Source: Cognaticolwellia beringensis (lineage in GTDB: Bacteria; Pseudomonadota; Gammaproteobacteria; Enterobacterales; Alteromonadaceae). From it: a stretch of DNA of 64,000 bases. The notes beneath the pieces were generated by a model. It was not told the DNA's origin, searched no databases, and worked only from the letters and a program-made list of their open reading frames with translations. Below, in pieces: positions 27,674-36,489 of the stretch (position 1 is its first letter; each line of letters begins with the position of its first letter). Where the stretch lies: contig NZ_CP020465.1 in NCBI RefSeq assembly GCF_002076895.1, positions 1,488,001 through 1,552,000 on the forward strand. The letters run 5' to 3'. The translations under genes were made by a program, and so were the position numbers.

Positions 27674-29875
27674 GTGAACAATGAAAATGAAATAAAAGAT
27701 GATAGCTCAAGCGACACAAACAATGAAAAGAACGTCACTGTAGATGTGCATGTTCACTTGCATGATGATCAAACCGAGCAGTTTGATACAGGTGAACAAA
27801 TAATTGAGCCTATTCCTCAAACATATGAAGAAGAAAAAGCAGATCTTCGTAGCTTAGATATAGATGACTTGATGAAGTCTGAGTTTAAAGGTCGCATTGT
27901 ACGCAAGGATTTAACAAAGCAATTAAAAGAAGGAGCTAACGTTCCTGTATACGTATTAGAATATTTGCTTGGCATGTACTGCTCATCTGCGGAAGATGAA
28001 CAGATCAATGAAGGCATGAAAAATGTTAAAAAGATTTTAACTGAAAACTACATAAGACCTGATGAAGCTGAAAAAGCAAAATCGCTTATTCGAGAAAAGG
28101 GCACTTATAAAATAATTGATAAAGTATCAGTTAAGCTTAATCAAAAGAAAGATATTTATGAGGCTAGTTTGACAAATTTAGGTATTAAAGATGCAGTAGT
28201 ACCTAATAATATTGTTAAGCAAAACGAGAAATTATTAACTGGCGGTATTTGGTGCATTATCACCTTGAGTTATTACTATGAAGAAGGCCAAAAAATATCG
28301 CCTTTTAGTGTTTTTAACTTAAAGCCTATTCAAATGCCATCTATGAACATGGATGAAATATATAATGCGCGTAGAAAGTTCACAATGGATCAGTGGATGG
28401 ATGTATTACTTCGTTCAATAGGTATGGAGCCTGCGAATCTAGAGCAAAGAGCTAAATGGCATTTGATTGCTCGCATGATACCATTTGTTGAAAATAACTA
28501 TAACGTGTGTGAACTTGGCCCTAGAGGTACAGGTAAATCTCATGTTTATAAAGAATGTTCACCAAACTCCTTACTAGTTTCGGGTGGTCAAACAACTGTT
28601 GCTAATCTTTTTTATAACATGTCATCTCGCCAAATTGGTTTGGTTGGTATGTGGGATGTTGTCGCTTTTGATGAAGTAGCAGGTATCCGTTTTAAAGATA
28701 AAGACGGTATTCAGATCATGAAGGATTATATGGCTTCTGGGTCATTCTCTCGTGGCCGTGACTCAATTGAAGCAAAAGCATCAATGGTGTTTGTAGGTAA
28801 TATAGATCACAGCGTTGAAACATTAGTTAAAACTAGCCACCTTTTAGCACCATTTCCTGATGAAATGATTGACTGTGCATTCTTTGATCGTTTTCACGGA
28901 TACATTCCTGGTTGGGAAATACCAAAAATGCGACCTGAATTCTTTACTGATCGTTTTGGTTTGATCACTGATTATTTAGCTGAGTATATGCGTGAGATGC
29001 GTAAAACAACATTCTCAGACTCTATTGATAAGTTTTTTAAACTTGGAAACAATTTAAACCAACGCGATGTTATTGGAGTACGTCGAACCACATCGGGTTT
29101 ACTTAAGTTATTAGTACCACATGGTGATTACACCAAAGATGAAGTTCGAACGTGTTTAATCTATGCACTTGAGGTCCGTCGCCGTGTTAAAGAGCAACTT
29201 AAGAAGATTGGAGGAATGGAATTCTTTGATGTTAACTTTAGCTATATTGATAACGAAACATTTGAAGAGTTTTTCGTTAACGTACCGGAGCAGGGCGGTT
29301 CAAACTTAATTCCAGCTGGTATTACTAATGCTGGTGTTGTCCATTTTGTAAGTAATGGCTCTAGTGGTAAATTGGGTGTGTACCGTTTAGAGAGCCAAAT
29401 GACAGCGGGTAATGGTAAACACTCTACATCAGGTCTGGGGTCAGATACTTCAGCTAAAGAGCAAGTACGTGTTGGTTTTGAATATTTTAAAGGTAATTTA
29501 AATCGTATTGCTGCAAGCTCACGTTTTTCAGAGCATGAATTTCACCTACATTTTGTTGATCTTCAAAGTTCAGGTAATAGCCATTCTGCAAGCTTATCGT
29601 CTTTAGTTTCTTGTTGTTCAATATTATTGAATAAGCCAGTGCAAGAACAGATGGTTGTTTTGGGCAGCATGACACTTGGTGGTGTGGTAAACCCAGTACA
29701 AGATTTAGCATCAAGTATGCAAGTGGCACTAGAAGCTGGAGCAACGAAAGTATTACTACCAATGGCATCCGCAACTGATATACCAACAGTTCCAGCAGAA
29801 ACTTTTACTAAGTTTCAAGTGAGCTTCTATAGTGATCCTGTTGATGCGGTTTATAAGGCTCTTGGGGTAAACTAA
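27674..29875 (+). CDS. brxL: BREX AAA+ protein BrxL (Lon-like C-terminus)
   Basis: A 733-aa protein starting at GTG after GGGAAG. An acidic N-terminal extension (about 60 residues) precedes the conserved region. Walker A is GPRGTGKSH from residue 282 and Walker B is VAFDEVAG about 50 residues later. The C-terminal 120 residues follow the Lon protease fold (SSGNSHSASLSSLVS near 632-645, then VVLGSMTLGGVVNPVQDL). Where Lon has its catalytic lysine (GGIKEK), this protein has PVQDLASSMQ, so peptidase activity is doubtful. BrxL forms AAA+ rings on DNA and is needed for phage restriction in type I BREX. Confidence 0.93.
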   Translation: MNNENEIKDDSSSDTNNEKNVTVDVHVHLHDDQTEQFDTGEQIIEPIPQTYEEEKADLRSLDIDDLMKSEFKGRIVRKDLTKQLKEGANVPVYVLEYLLGMYCSSAEDEQINEGMKNVKKILTENYIRPDEAEKAKSLIREKGTYKIIDKVSVKLNQKKDIYEASLTNLGIKDAVVPNNIVKQNEKLLTGGIWCIITLSYYYEEGQKISPFSVFNLKPIQMPSMNMDEIYNARRKFTMDQWMDVLLRSIGMEPANLEQRAKWHLIARMIPFVENNYNVCELGPRGTGKSHVYKECSPNSLLVSGGQTTVANLFYNMSSRQIGLVGMWDVVAFDEVAGIRFKDKDGIQIMKDYMASGSFSRGRDSIEAKASMVFVGNIDHSVETLVKTSHLLAPFPDEMIDCAFFDRFHGYIPGWEIPKMRPEFFTDRFGLITDYLAEYMREMRKTTFSDSIDKFFKLGNNLNQRDVIGVRRTTSGLLKLLVPHGDYTKDEVRTCLIYALEVRRRVKEQLKKIGGMEFFDVNFSYIDNETFEEFFVNVPEQGGSNLIPAGITNAGVVHFVSNGSSGKLGVYRLESQMTAGNGKHSTSGLGSDTSAKEQVRVGFEYFKGNLNRIAASSRFSEHEFHLHFVDLQSSGNSHSASLSSLVSCCSILLNKPVQEQMVVLGSMTLGGVVNPVQDLASSMQVALEAGATKVLLPMASATDIPTVPAETFTKFQVSFYSDPVDAVYKALGVN

Positions 29876-29921
29876 ATTCACTATCTAAATTAAATTGGAC
29901 TAGTACAGGGAAGGTATTAAA

Positions 29922-31022
29922 TTGAATCCTATTGTAAAAAAAGCAAAGACATTGTTTCCTAAATCAAATTTTCCAATTCACCATACTTTTATGGAAATTT
30001 TGTTTAGGTATTTCTCTACTGAAGTGAGTTCTTCTGATATAGGAAAGCTATCTCTATTGATGGGTAAGGATTACGTATGTTTACTTTATCTTGTTGAGCA
30101 CCTAGAAGAAAATGACAACTCAAATGAATTCTTTAATTTTTGTTTAAAAATGAAAGTTAATGCGAAAAAGCTAAAAGCAACCACCGGTGAAGAGTTTTCA
30201 AATGATAAGTTACCAAAGATAACTGAAGCTATAGAAATTTATTCAGCGGCTTTTGATCAACAGGAATTAGCATTACAGCAAGAAGCTGAAAGGTTAAAAG
30301 CTGTTGAGAAACAAGAGTTAGCTAATAGGATTAAAGAAAAATTTAGGTTGCAAGAAGCTCAGTTTTTAAAGAGCTTTTGTGACTTCCCTGAATTTGGCAT
30401 AAATAGAATAAAGGTAGGCTCCCACGCTGCTAAAATTTTAATTCGACTCCAAAGTGGTGCTATTAATGAGCAAGATTTTTTATGGCTTGAAGATAAAGGT
30501 TTTAACAATGAGGATGTCACCCAGGCATTTTATATAAATAGAGCTAAAAGCCACCTAGCACAATGGAAAAGTAGCAATAAGCCTTGGAGCTTAGTTAATG
30601 CTATAGCTGACTACAGAAAGGGAAAGTCATCTCAGGAAGTGCTTGGGGTTGTTAAATCAAACTATCCCTTTAAGTTTTCTAAAGGCAATAAGAAGTTAAA
30701 CTCGGCCTTACTCACAACCTCAGGTGGTGTCTTTCGTGACTTAAGCCAATACACAGAATCCTTGAAACTAGGGAGTGAGGCCAATATCTTAACTCCATCT
30801 GATTTTCGGCCCTGTACTCTCATTGGTGCATCTAACATATTACTTGGCAATGTCAGTGAAGGGTACGAATGGTATCAAAAAGCGATAGAGCGCGGTTTTA
30901 AACCAGACAGCTACGATAACGAACTTCGTTCTGTCTATATGCGCTGTAATAAACAGATACAGAAAGAGCTAAAAATTGACTTGTTAGAGAAGGGTTATAG
31001 TTTTTCTTGGCTGAAGTGCTAA
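29922..31022 (+). CDS. Unrecognised 366-aa protein appended to the BREX operon
   Basis: No family is recognised. It starts at TTG 29922 with GGAAGG about 10 bases upstream and 46 bp after brxL, so it is probably co-transcribed. Residues 105-145 form a charged coiled coil (QQELALQQEAERLKAVEKQELANRIKEKF). The C-terminal third (LTPSDFRPCTLIGASNILLGNVSEGYEWYQKAIERGFKPD) looks like a single TPR-like repeat. There is no signal peptide or membrane segment. It could be a BREX accessory factor or an independent defence gene; the sequence gives no catalytic motif. Confidence 0.6.
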   Translation: MNPIVKKAKTLFPKSNFPIHHTFMEILFRYFSTEVSSSDIGKLSLLMGKDYVCLLYLVEHLEENDNSNEFFNFCLKMKVNAKKLKATTGEEFSNDKLPKITEAIEIYSAAFDQQELALQQEAERLKAVEKQELANRIKEKFRLQEAQFLKSFCDFPEFGINRIKVGSHAAKILIRLQSGAINEQDFLWLEDKGFNNEDVTQAFYINRAKSHLAQWKSSNKPWSLVNAIADYRKGKSSQEVLGVVKSNYPFKFSKGNKKLNSALLTTSGGVFRDLSQYTESLKLGSEANILTPSDFRPCTLIGASNILLGNVSEGYEWYQKAIERGFKPDSYDNELRSVYMRCNKQIQKELKIDLLEKGYSFSWLKC

Positions 31023-31451
31023 TTGCAATAACTGTTAAAAAAATACACTTTTAGTTACTTTACCATCATTAATGGGTTTAACGTATCCGTCAGTTAAACA
31101 CCACTTTCTGATGTCGTAACTAACATAATATCCTGAAGCGGACGTTGCCAAAATATAAAAAAATGAGTCTATTGATGGTAACTTTTTGACAATAGCCTGT
31201 TAAACCTGAATGAGAACAAACCTAAATATTGCAGTCATTCATCATTAAATTATTAATGCTAACAATGTGTGCTTACAGGAAGCTAGAGCTTGTCTCACTA
31301 ACGGCAGCTCCCAGAAAAATCGGTCGTTAGCATCAATGATTATATTATGACTTTAGCTCGCTATCAGTTGACCTAAATAACAATCAGTATCTAACGTCAA
31401 CAATGCGCAAAAAATGCATTAGTGCACTATTTATGATGCTCTACACAATCA
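31023..31451. other. 430-bp region without a recognisable gene
   Basis: On the minus strand a 54-codon open stretch (31035-31199) without a start codon reads like protein (ATSASGYYVSYDIRKW, LTDGYVKP) and may be a gene remnant. A 12-bp imperfect inverted repeat (31252-31263 with 31326-31337, 11 of 12 matching) encloses about 60 bases. I see no convincing terminator or promoter. The region lies between the BREX cargo and the mobility module and may be an old junction. Confidence 0.5.
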
Positions 31452-31838
31452 TCAAAAATTGTCTTTTAGTAATTGAAATGGGATATTAAATAAATATTCT
31501 AATTTATTATGATAACCAACTTTAATAATAAAGCCTTTTTCTTCTAGACTTTTGATTGCTCTTGATAGGTTCCCATTAGTTAATACAACACCAGTTTTTA
31601 ATCGGAATAAATCAAAAGATTCGACATAAATAAAGCTTGTTTTTTTGTCCCAAAAATCCATTAAATTAATTAAAACATTAAAATCTGTTTTACTTGTTTT
31701 AGTATCTAAAAACTTATCAACTATAGCTTTTAAAGTTGTTTCTTCGAGATTAATATAAATCAAAGAAGTTGGATCACAGACTTCTTTATACAGATTATTT
31801 GATTGTATTTTAATACTTTCAATTTCATTGTTATTCAT
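31452..31838 (-). CDS. Small winged-helix-type regulator-like protein of the element
   Basis: A 128-aa protein counted from ATG 31838. A longer frame (to 32078) runs through the operator repeats and gives a low-complexity leader, so it is rejected. The C-terminal part (LFRLKTGVVLTNGNLSRAIKSLEEKGFIIKVGY, then a short hairpin) looks like the recognition helix and wing of a MarR- or replication-initiator-type winged helix. Three palindromes lie just upstream of its start, so it is probably an autoregulator that also controls excision or replication of the element. The family is not identified. Confidence 0.6.
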   Translation of the reverse strand: MNNNEIESIKIQSNNLYKEVCDPTSLIYINLEETTLKAIVDKFLDTKTSKTDFNVLINLMDFWDKKTSFIYVESFDLFRLKTGVVLTNGNLSRAIKSLEEKGFIIKVGYHNKLEYLFNIPFQLLKDNF

Positions 31839-31857
31839 AATAATCCATAAAAGTTGT

Positions 31858-31935
31858 TTGTCATATATGATAACAGAATTCTGGTGGTTATCAAATATGA
31901 CAACAGAGTGATTGAGGTTATCATATAAGATAACC
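31858..31935. promoter_or_regulatory. Three palindromic operators or iterons upstream of the small regulator
   Basis: Three related near-palindromes on a consensus of GTTATCATATATGATAAC: about 31858-31875, 31887-31904 and 31917-31935, spaced 29-30 bp apart (roughly three helical turns). They end 20 bp before the ATG of the downstream minus-strand gene. Two copies are accompanied by GAATTC-like flanks. They are likely binding sites of that gene's product. Confidence 0.7.
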
Positions 31936-32144
31936 ACTAGAATTCTACGAAGCAGGCTAAACTTACAAGACACAGTTATCATCAGTAAAGCTATCTGTTT
32001 CTTCTGTAACTCTGAGAGTATCGCCACACATATCAGCAAAACACTGTTGACATAAATCAGTCTCGATTTGTTTGCCATCTATTAGGCATAAATTATTAGA
32101 GGATCAAACCGCAAGCATTTTATGTATTAAACCATTGGCTATGT

Positions 32145-32588
32145 TTACACTGGTTTCGATTTTAATGAAAAATTAAGTACTTTCATATCGGCCACACCGT
32201 CAACTTGTAGGAACTCTATATATTGCTGTAACTTGAATAGTTGAAACAAAAGTTCTTTATTTTCAGCTTCCAAATATATATTTTCTTCTTTTAGTTCATC
32301 ACGCTCACTACGGTATTTATCTTTTAAGTTTTGCTCTTTTTTTTCTTTGCTTTTTCTCTTTGCTATGTCATCGGAAGTGTTAGGCACTTGGTCTGATATC
32401 GGCATTTTAAGTTTTATAATACGATCTTTAAGTTCAATGTATTCTTCAACCTTGTAATTGAGGGCTCCATTAGATAAGCCAGCTTTTTTTTCAACGGCGT
32501 ACTGTGAGATCCGCTCTCCATTAGCAATCATTTCTTGTAAGACTATTTCTACGGCTTTTACTGTTAGTGTTATTTTTGCGGTGCTCAT
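32145..32588 (-). CDS. Small accessory recombination protein (srap/TnpC-like), fourth gene of the integrase module
   Basis: A 147-aa protein. The N-terminus has a helix-turn-helix-like segment (LQEMIANGERISQYAVEKKAGLSNGALNYK), and the rest is a strongly charged coiled coil (KRKSKEKKEQNLKDKYRSERDELKEENIYLEAENKELLFQLFKLQQYIEFLQ). Size, position and coiled coil match TnpC of Tn554 and the small fourth gene of strand-biased circularizing elements. In those systems it assists or directs the recombinases. Its start overlaps the stop of the 709-aa recombinase (ATGA), so it is the last gene of the module. Confidence 0.7.
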   Translation of the reverse strand: MSTAKITLTVKAVEIVLQEMIANGERISQYAVEKKAGLSNGALNYKVEEYIELKDRIIKLKMPISDQVPNTSDDIAKRKSKEKKEQNLKDKYRSERDELKEENIYLEAENKELLFQLFKLQQYIEFLQVDGVADMKVLNFSLKSKPV

Positions 32589-34714
32589 AGCGTTACTCCG
32601 TAATAGTCTAATGCCTCTTCAAAAAATTGTTGTTCAAGCTTGAGGTATTCAACTTGAGCAGCGCTCTTTTTATGATCAATTGTATTGGAAAGTAGATTAG
32701 TGTAGTGGTTATATTTTGACTGCCAGTGCTTAATTGCATCTTTACTAGCAACTAGGTTCTCACATTTATTATTGCATTTAGCTGATTGTATAATACCTGT
32801 GATTTTACAGTCTTGACCGTTAAGGCAGTACATTCCATTACCTAAAGATTTTAAAGTAGATTTACCCCTTAATGCCATGTTAGTGGCTTTTTTTAATGTT
32901 GGGTATACTTTTGCGCTTTCATGAAGGTCTCTAGCTACTTCGAGCACTTTACCGCCTTTACCGTACAACCCTTCGGTTGCTTGAATTTGAAGTGCTAATT
33001 CAGCAGATATTTCTGCTTGTTCCTTTTCGTAATTATTTTTCATCATTTCAGGTATTTGGGCTTTATATATGGCATTAGCACTACCTCCACTCGAATACCA
33101 ATCTGTTTCGGTTCGATAAAGGTGTTTTAATTGGAATGAGATGTCCTGGCCAGACACTACATTCAGTCGTCTTCCATGAACAGAAATAGAACGTCTAGGT
33201 TGATGTGAACGAAGAGGCCAATGTGCGCCTTCGTAAATCTCTTGTTCAACCAGTTCTTTATCAGCTATATTTTGGTTAAGTAAGTAGAACTCTTTAATAT
33301 CCTCATTTGTTAGAGTGATATCGTGCTCTTCACACCAAATTCTTGCCCACTTTGTAAAGCTTCTTGGTGTAACCTCCTGTATTGTATTGCCCATTTTGTA
33401 TTCTTTAACATTAATGCAGATATTCATTTTTTGGATATCCTTGGCATACATAGGTTTGAATACAGCACGCGCAAGTTCTATATTAAAATGGAATATATCC
33501 ACAATCCAAGGAGCTGCCGCCCAAAGTTCGTCAATGCCACCTTCTGGAGCATATTTACTGAGTAAAGATTTTATGCCGACGTAACCATGTTGTTTATCAT
33601 CTAACAATGAGTTGAAACATATAGCTCCAGCTTCGCTGATACGCATTCCTGAGTATGCTTGGCATGCAGCTTTGAAGGTTGAAAATATATTAGTCAAACT
33701 ATGATAGAACTGGATTGAATCAACATGATAGTTAACACCTTTGTTAAGTAACGTGGTGTAAGTTCTTTTAGTATCTTTCGATGTAGAGTTTCTTATTTTA
33801 TCTTCAATACAACCTGTACCGAATCCATGCCAGTTTTCATGAAAATATTTCAGGGTATCTTGGTGGTTGGCGATATATTCTAACCAGTCAATGTCATCTA
33901 TATTACGCGACTCGCCATGATACTCGTCCACTATGAATAGAATTTTTTTAGCCGAGTCTATAAAGTTTTTATTAGTAAGGTCATCAAAATAATTTTTAAA
34001 TGATAACCAAAGTTTTGATAAAATAGGAAATGGCATGCAGTAAGTTTGATTCGCATCAGTATCACCTAATTCATTATTAAATGTTCGTGAAACGGAATAT
34101 CCGTAGACTTGTAGCGGTGTGTTGTCCATTTTACCTAGATTATTTAATGCAATAACATAATTACGTAAACTATTTTCGTTTAGTCGCTCTCTTAAGAGGT
34201 CAAAAAGTTTGTCTGTTACTTGTTTATTTTGAAGATGAAATATAGAAAGAATACCAAGTGATTGACAGGCTTTTGCGATTAACGAAATGGTAGTTGCGAC
34301 CCGAACAACACTAGACAGCTTTGCTGATTTTTCGGCAAGCCAAATTATATATAGACAAATAATACGAACTTCAAACGCTAATTGTTTATTCAGACCTGTA
34401 AATGTGACCTTTCGATCACAATCACACCCTTTTATTTTGAATGACCATATGGAAAATGAAAAGCGAACTGCAGCTAAGGCGTTACCTTTAGCATCAAGAC
34501 CTGCAGGACAAATTATCATGTTTTTTAAACCATCGGGGATCTCCCTTAATTCTTGTTGAACCTGTAGAAAAGTAATGGTTCTCCGCATAGTGGGTAGAAA
34601 ATCAATTTCCTTTGATACGACGAGGGGACGTGATTCAATAGAAAAAATATTGTTGAGTTGTTTGTGCAGGAATTCATGTTCTGTTTTTCTAATAGTTAAA
34701 TTGTTATTTTCCAT
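32585..34714 (-). CDS. Large divergent tyrosine recombinase, third gene of the integrase module
   Basis: A 709-aa protein with weak but recognisable tyrosine-recombinase features in its second half: AYSGMRISEAG (Arg of motif I), LRSHQPRRSISVHGRR (HxxR of motif II) and a later tyrosine in TETDWYSSGG. A cysteine group near the end (CLNGQDCKI, CNNKCEN) suggests a metal site. It is much longer than phage integrases, as in the third gene of four-gene mobile elements of this type. It overlaps the upstream recombinase by 19 bp and the small downstream gene by 4 bp, so all are co-translated. Confidence 0.7.
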   Translation of the reverse strand: MENNNLTIRKTEHEFLHKQLNNIFSIESRPLVVSKEIDFLPTMRRTITFLQVQQELREIPDGLKNMIICPAGLDAKGNALAAVRFSFSIWSFKIKGCDCDRKVTFTGLNKQLAFEVRIICLYIIWLAEKSAKLSSVVRVATTISLIAKACQSLGILSIFHLQNKQVTDKLFDLLRERLNENSLRNYVIALNNLGKMDNTPLQVYGYSVSRTFNNELGDTDANQTYCMPFPILSKLWLSFKNYFDDLTNKNFIDSAKKILFIVDEYHGESRNIDDIDWLEYIANHQDTLKYFHENWHGFGTGCIEDKIRNSTSKDTKRTYTTLLNKGVNYHVDSIQFYHSLTNIFSTFKAACQAYSGMRISEAGAICFNSLLDDKQHGYVGIKSLLSKYAPEGGIDELWAAAPWIVDIFHFNIELARAVFKPMYAKDIQKMNICINVKEYKMGNTIQEVTPRSFTKWARIWCEEHDITLTNEDIKEFYLLNQNIADKELVEQEIYEGAHWPLRSHQPRRSISVHGRRLNVVSGQDISFQLKHLYRTETDWYSSGGSANAIYKAQIPEMMKNNYEKEQAEISAELALQIQATEGLYGKGGKVLEVARDLHESAKVYPTLKKATNMALRGKSTLKSLGNGMYCLNGQDCKITGIIQSAKCNNKCENLVASKDAIKHWQSKYNHYTNLLSNTIDHKKSAAQVEYLKLEQQFFEEALDYYGVTL

Positions 34715-36462
34715 ACGTCACTGACTCCATCATTAGTTATTTTTTTTTGTGCTGCCGCTAATTTTGCCTGGTCCACTAGTGTTAATCTTTCGTTGATACC
34801 ATTAACTATTTTTTCGTATTGTTCAGATCCTTTAGTTGAACCGGAATAAAAAACCTTATTGAGTAGGATAGATTGTCTAAATGAGAGAAGTTCATATAAG
34901 TTACTTTCTTGATCAATGATTCCACACTTATCACACTTCAGGCATTCAAGAATATTGGCGCATACTTTTGGCGTTCGTCCTTGTGACTCTTGTTCTCTGA
35001 AAAAGTCACGCTGTTGTTTTGTTTCATTATCATCAGTTTTGCAACCGAGTCCGTGAGCTGATGATATGTATGAATTGTCATCAGGAGATACCAACTTGAT
35101 ACCTTTCTTATTAGCGATTTGTTGACGTTGTTCTATAGGAAGGGAGCTTGTCCCACCAGTGACCATGATGTTTAGAGCATTAGAAAAATTCTTCATCATG
35201 TCAATTTCATTACCTTGGGAGTAATTTCTTTGATAAGTTTCCCATTCATGCTGAGCTTTCCCTGTTGTTAATAAAGGGTCTTGTCCTAATGAATCAAGTA
35301 GTTGCTCAGAAGATTTTTTAATTGCCCTTGCACTAAATCGAGGGATTTCAATATATTCTTGTTGAATCTTCCACCAATGATGGTTGTTGTAGAGTGAATC
35401 GAATGACTCGGAAAGTTGGTTAAATCCAACAGATGAGCCAGTGTTGTTAAATTGATGGAAAAGGTATGGAGAATTATTAATTATTCCAGAAGTTTCTAAG
35501 CACTCTAGATAAGCCTTTCTTGTGTTCAAGTAACGTTCAAACCATTTCACACCAGAACGTTCGAAATCAACAGTGATGCTAGCACCTATACCATAACGAA
35601 CAAATTTAAAAGCTCGACCTTTGAACTTATAATTAGTTTCTACTCCTCCATCTGTATTTGTGAATATTTCAGATTCGAGAAGCTCTGTTATTTGTTTTTT
35701 GGAAGCAATAGTATAAAAAATAAATATCAAAAAACTTAATAGGTTGTACGTTCGAATAAGATTGAAAAGCCCTACATCATATGTGTACTCAGTACCTTTT
35801 ATATTAAGAGTCATTTCTCTAAAGAATATACTTCGATCGTTAGTCATATTGGATGCTAGCGCTTTACCTTCCTTTATTCTCTCTGTGAGATGTTCAAGCT
35901 CTTTTTCATAAGTTTTTTGCAAATTCATTAAAAGGTGTAAAGCGAGATTAAACTCTTCAGTAGTGTACTTAGCGTTAGCTTCATGAGCTTTTGATGCATT
36001 AGAAAAGGTATAGGTATATTGGGAGCCTAGTTCCCCCTGACTGATTAAAAATTTACTTACCATATTCAACATTGAGCTTGCAGTTTTATCTTTATAAACT
36101 TTAGTGAAAACTTGAGATTTAAGTAGGCTACACCATTCAGCAACTCCATCCCTTTTGCCTAATTCAAATCCTTTTTGAGCTTGAAATGATAAAAAATTAT
36201 AGATAGCCCTAAGAACAGTTAAACGTCCACTAACACTGTATTTTTTTATATATTTACAAAGGTTATTTCCAAGTTCATAGGACTTGGAGCAATAATGGTT
36301 TTTTGGAATTGAGTTAAAATTTGATTGTTGTACACCTGCTGATAATGGATGTTTCCAAAACTGCTTATCTGCAGACATGTTCAAATCATGAATACAAGTA
36401 GAACCGCCATTACCTACCCCATTACTTTCAATATATAAATTAGGGGTATATTTTATTTTCAT
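34696..36462 (-). CDS. Tyrosine recombinase (TnpB/IntB-like), second gene of the integrase module
   Basis: A 588-aa protein. The C-terminal half has a degenerate catalytic region: FSARAIKKSSEQLLDS in the place of HxxR, then GKAQHEWETYQRNYSQGNE with His and Tyr in the usual order, and a cysteine-rich C-terminal motif (CANILECLKCDKCGIID) that may bind zinc. The length is close to TnpB of Tn554-type elements. It lies 27 bp after the first recombinase gene. Such modules use two or three recombinases together for strand exchange; which residue of this one is catalytic is not certain. Confidence 0.75.
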   Translation of the reverse strand: MKIKYTPNLYIESNGVGNGGSTCIHDLNMSADKQFWKHPLSAGVQQSNFNSIPKNHYCSKSYELGNNLCKYIKKYSVSGRLTVLRAIYNFLSFQAQKGFELGKRDGVAEWCSLLKSQVFTKVYKDKTASSMLNMVSKFLISQGELGSQYTYTFSNASKAHEANAKYTTEEFNLALHLLMNLQKTYEKELEHLTERIKEGKALASNMTNDRSIFFREMTLNIKGTEYTYDVGLFNLIRTYNLLSFLIFIFYTIASKKQITELLESEIFTNTDGGVETNYKFKGRAFKFVRYGIGASITVDFERSGVKWFERYLNTRKAYLECLETSGIINNSPYLFHQFNNTGSSVGFNQLSESFDSLYNNHHWWKIQQEYIEIPRFSARAIKKSSEQLLDSLGQDPLLTTGKAQHEWETYQRNYSQGNEIDMMKNFSNALNIMVTGGTSSLPIEQRQQIANKKGIKLVSPDDNSYISSAHGLGCKTDDNETKQQRDFFREQESQGRTPKVCANILECLKCDKCGIIDQESNLYELLSFRQSILLNKVFYSGSTKGSEQYEKIVNGINERLTLVDQAKLAAAQKKITNDGVSDVWKITI

Positions 36463-36489
36463 AAGATGTCCTTACTATTGTTTTTTAAT

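Noticed and set aside
31035..31199. Minus-strand 54-codon open stretch that reads like protein
   Set aside because: No start codon and no family match. In AT-rich DNA such a stretch is not significant; kept only as a remark in the intergenic entry.
31252..31337. 12-bp inverted repeat (11 of 12) enclosing about 60 bases, considered as an ncRNA, attC or element end
   Set aside because: The enclosed sequence shows no further stable pairing or known motif, and there are no recombination genes directly at its edges.
31839..32078. Upstream extension of the small regulator gene to 208 residues
   Set aside because: The added residues are a translation of the operator repeats and a hydrophobic low-complexity leader; ATG 31838 is more sensible.
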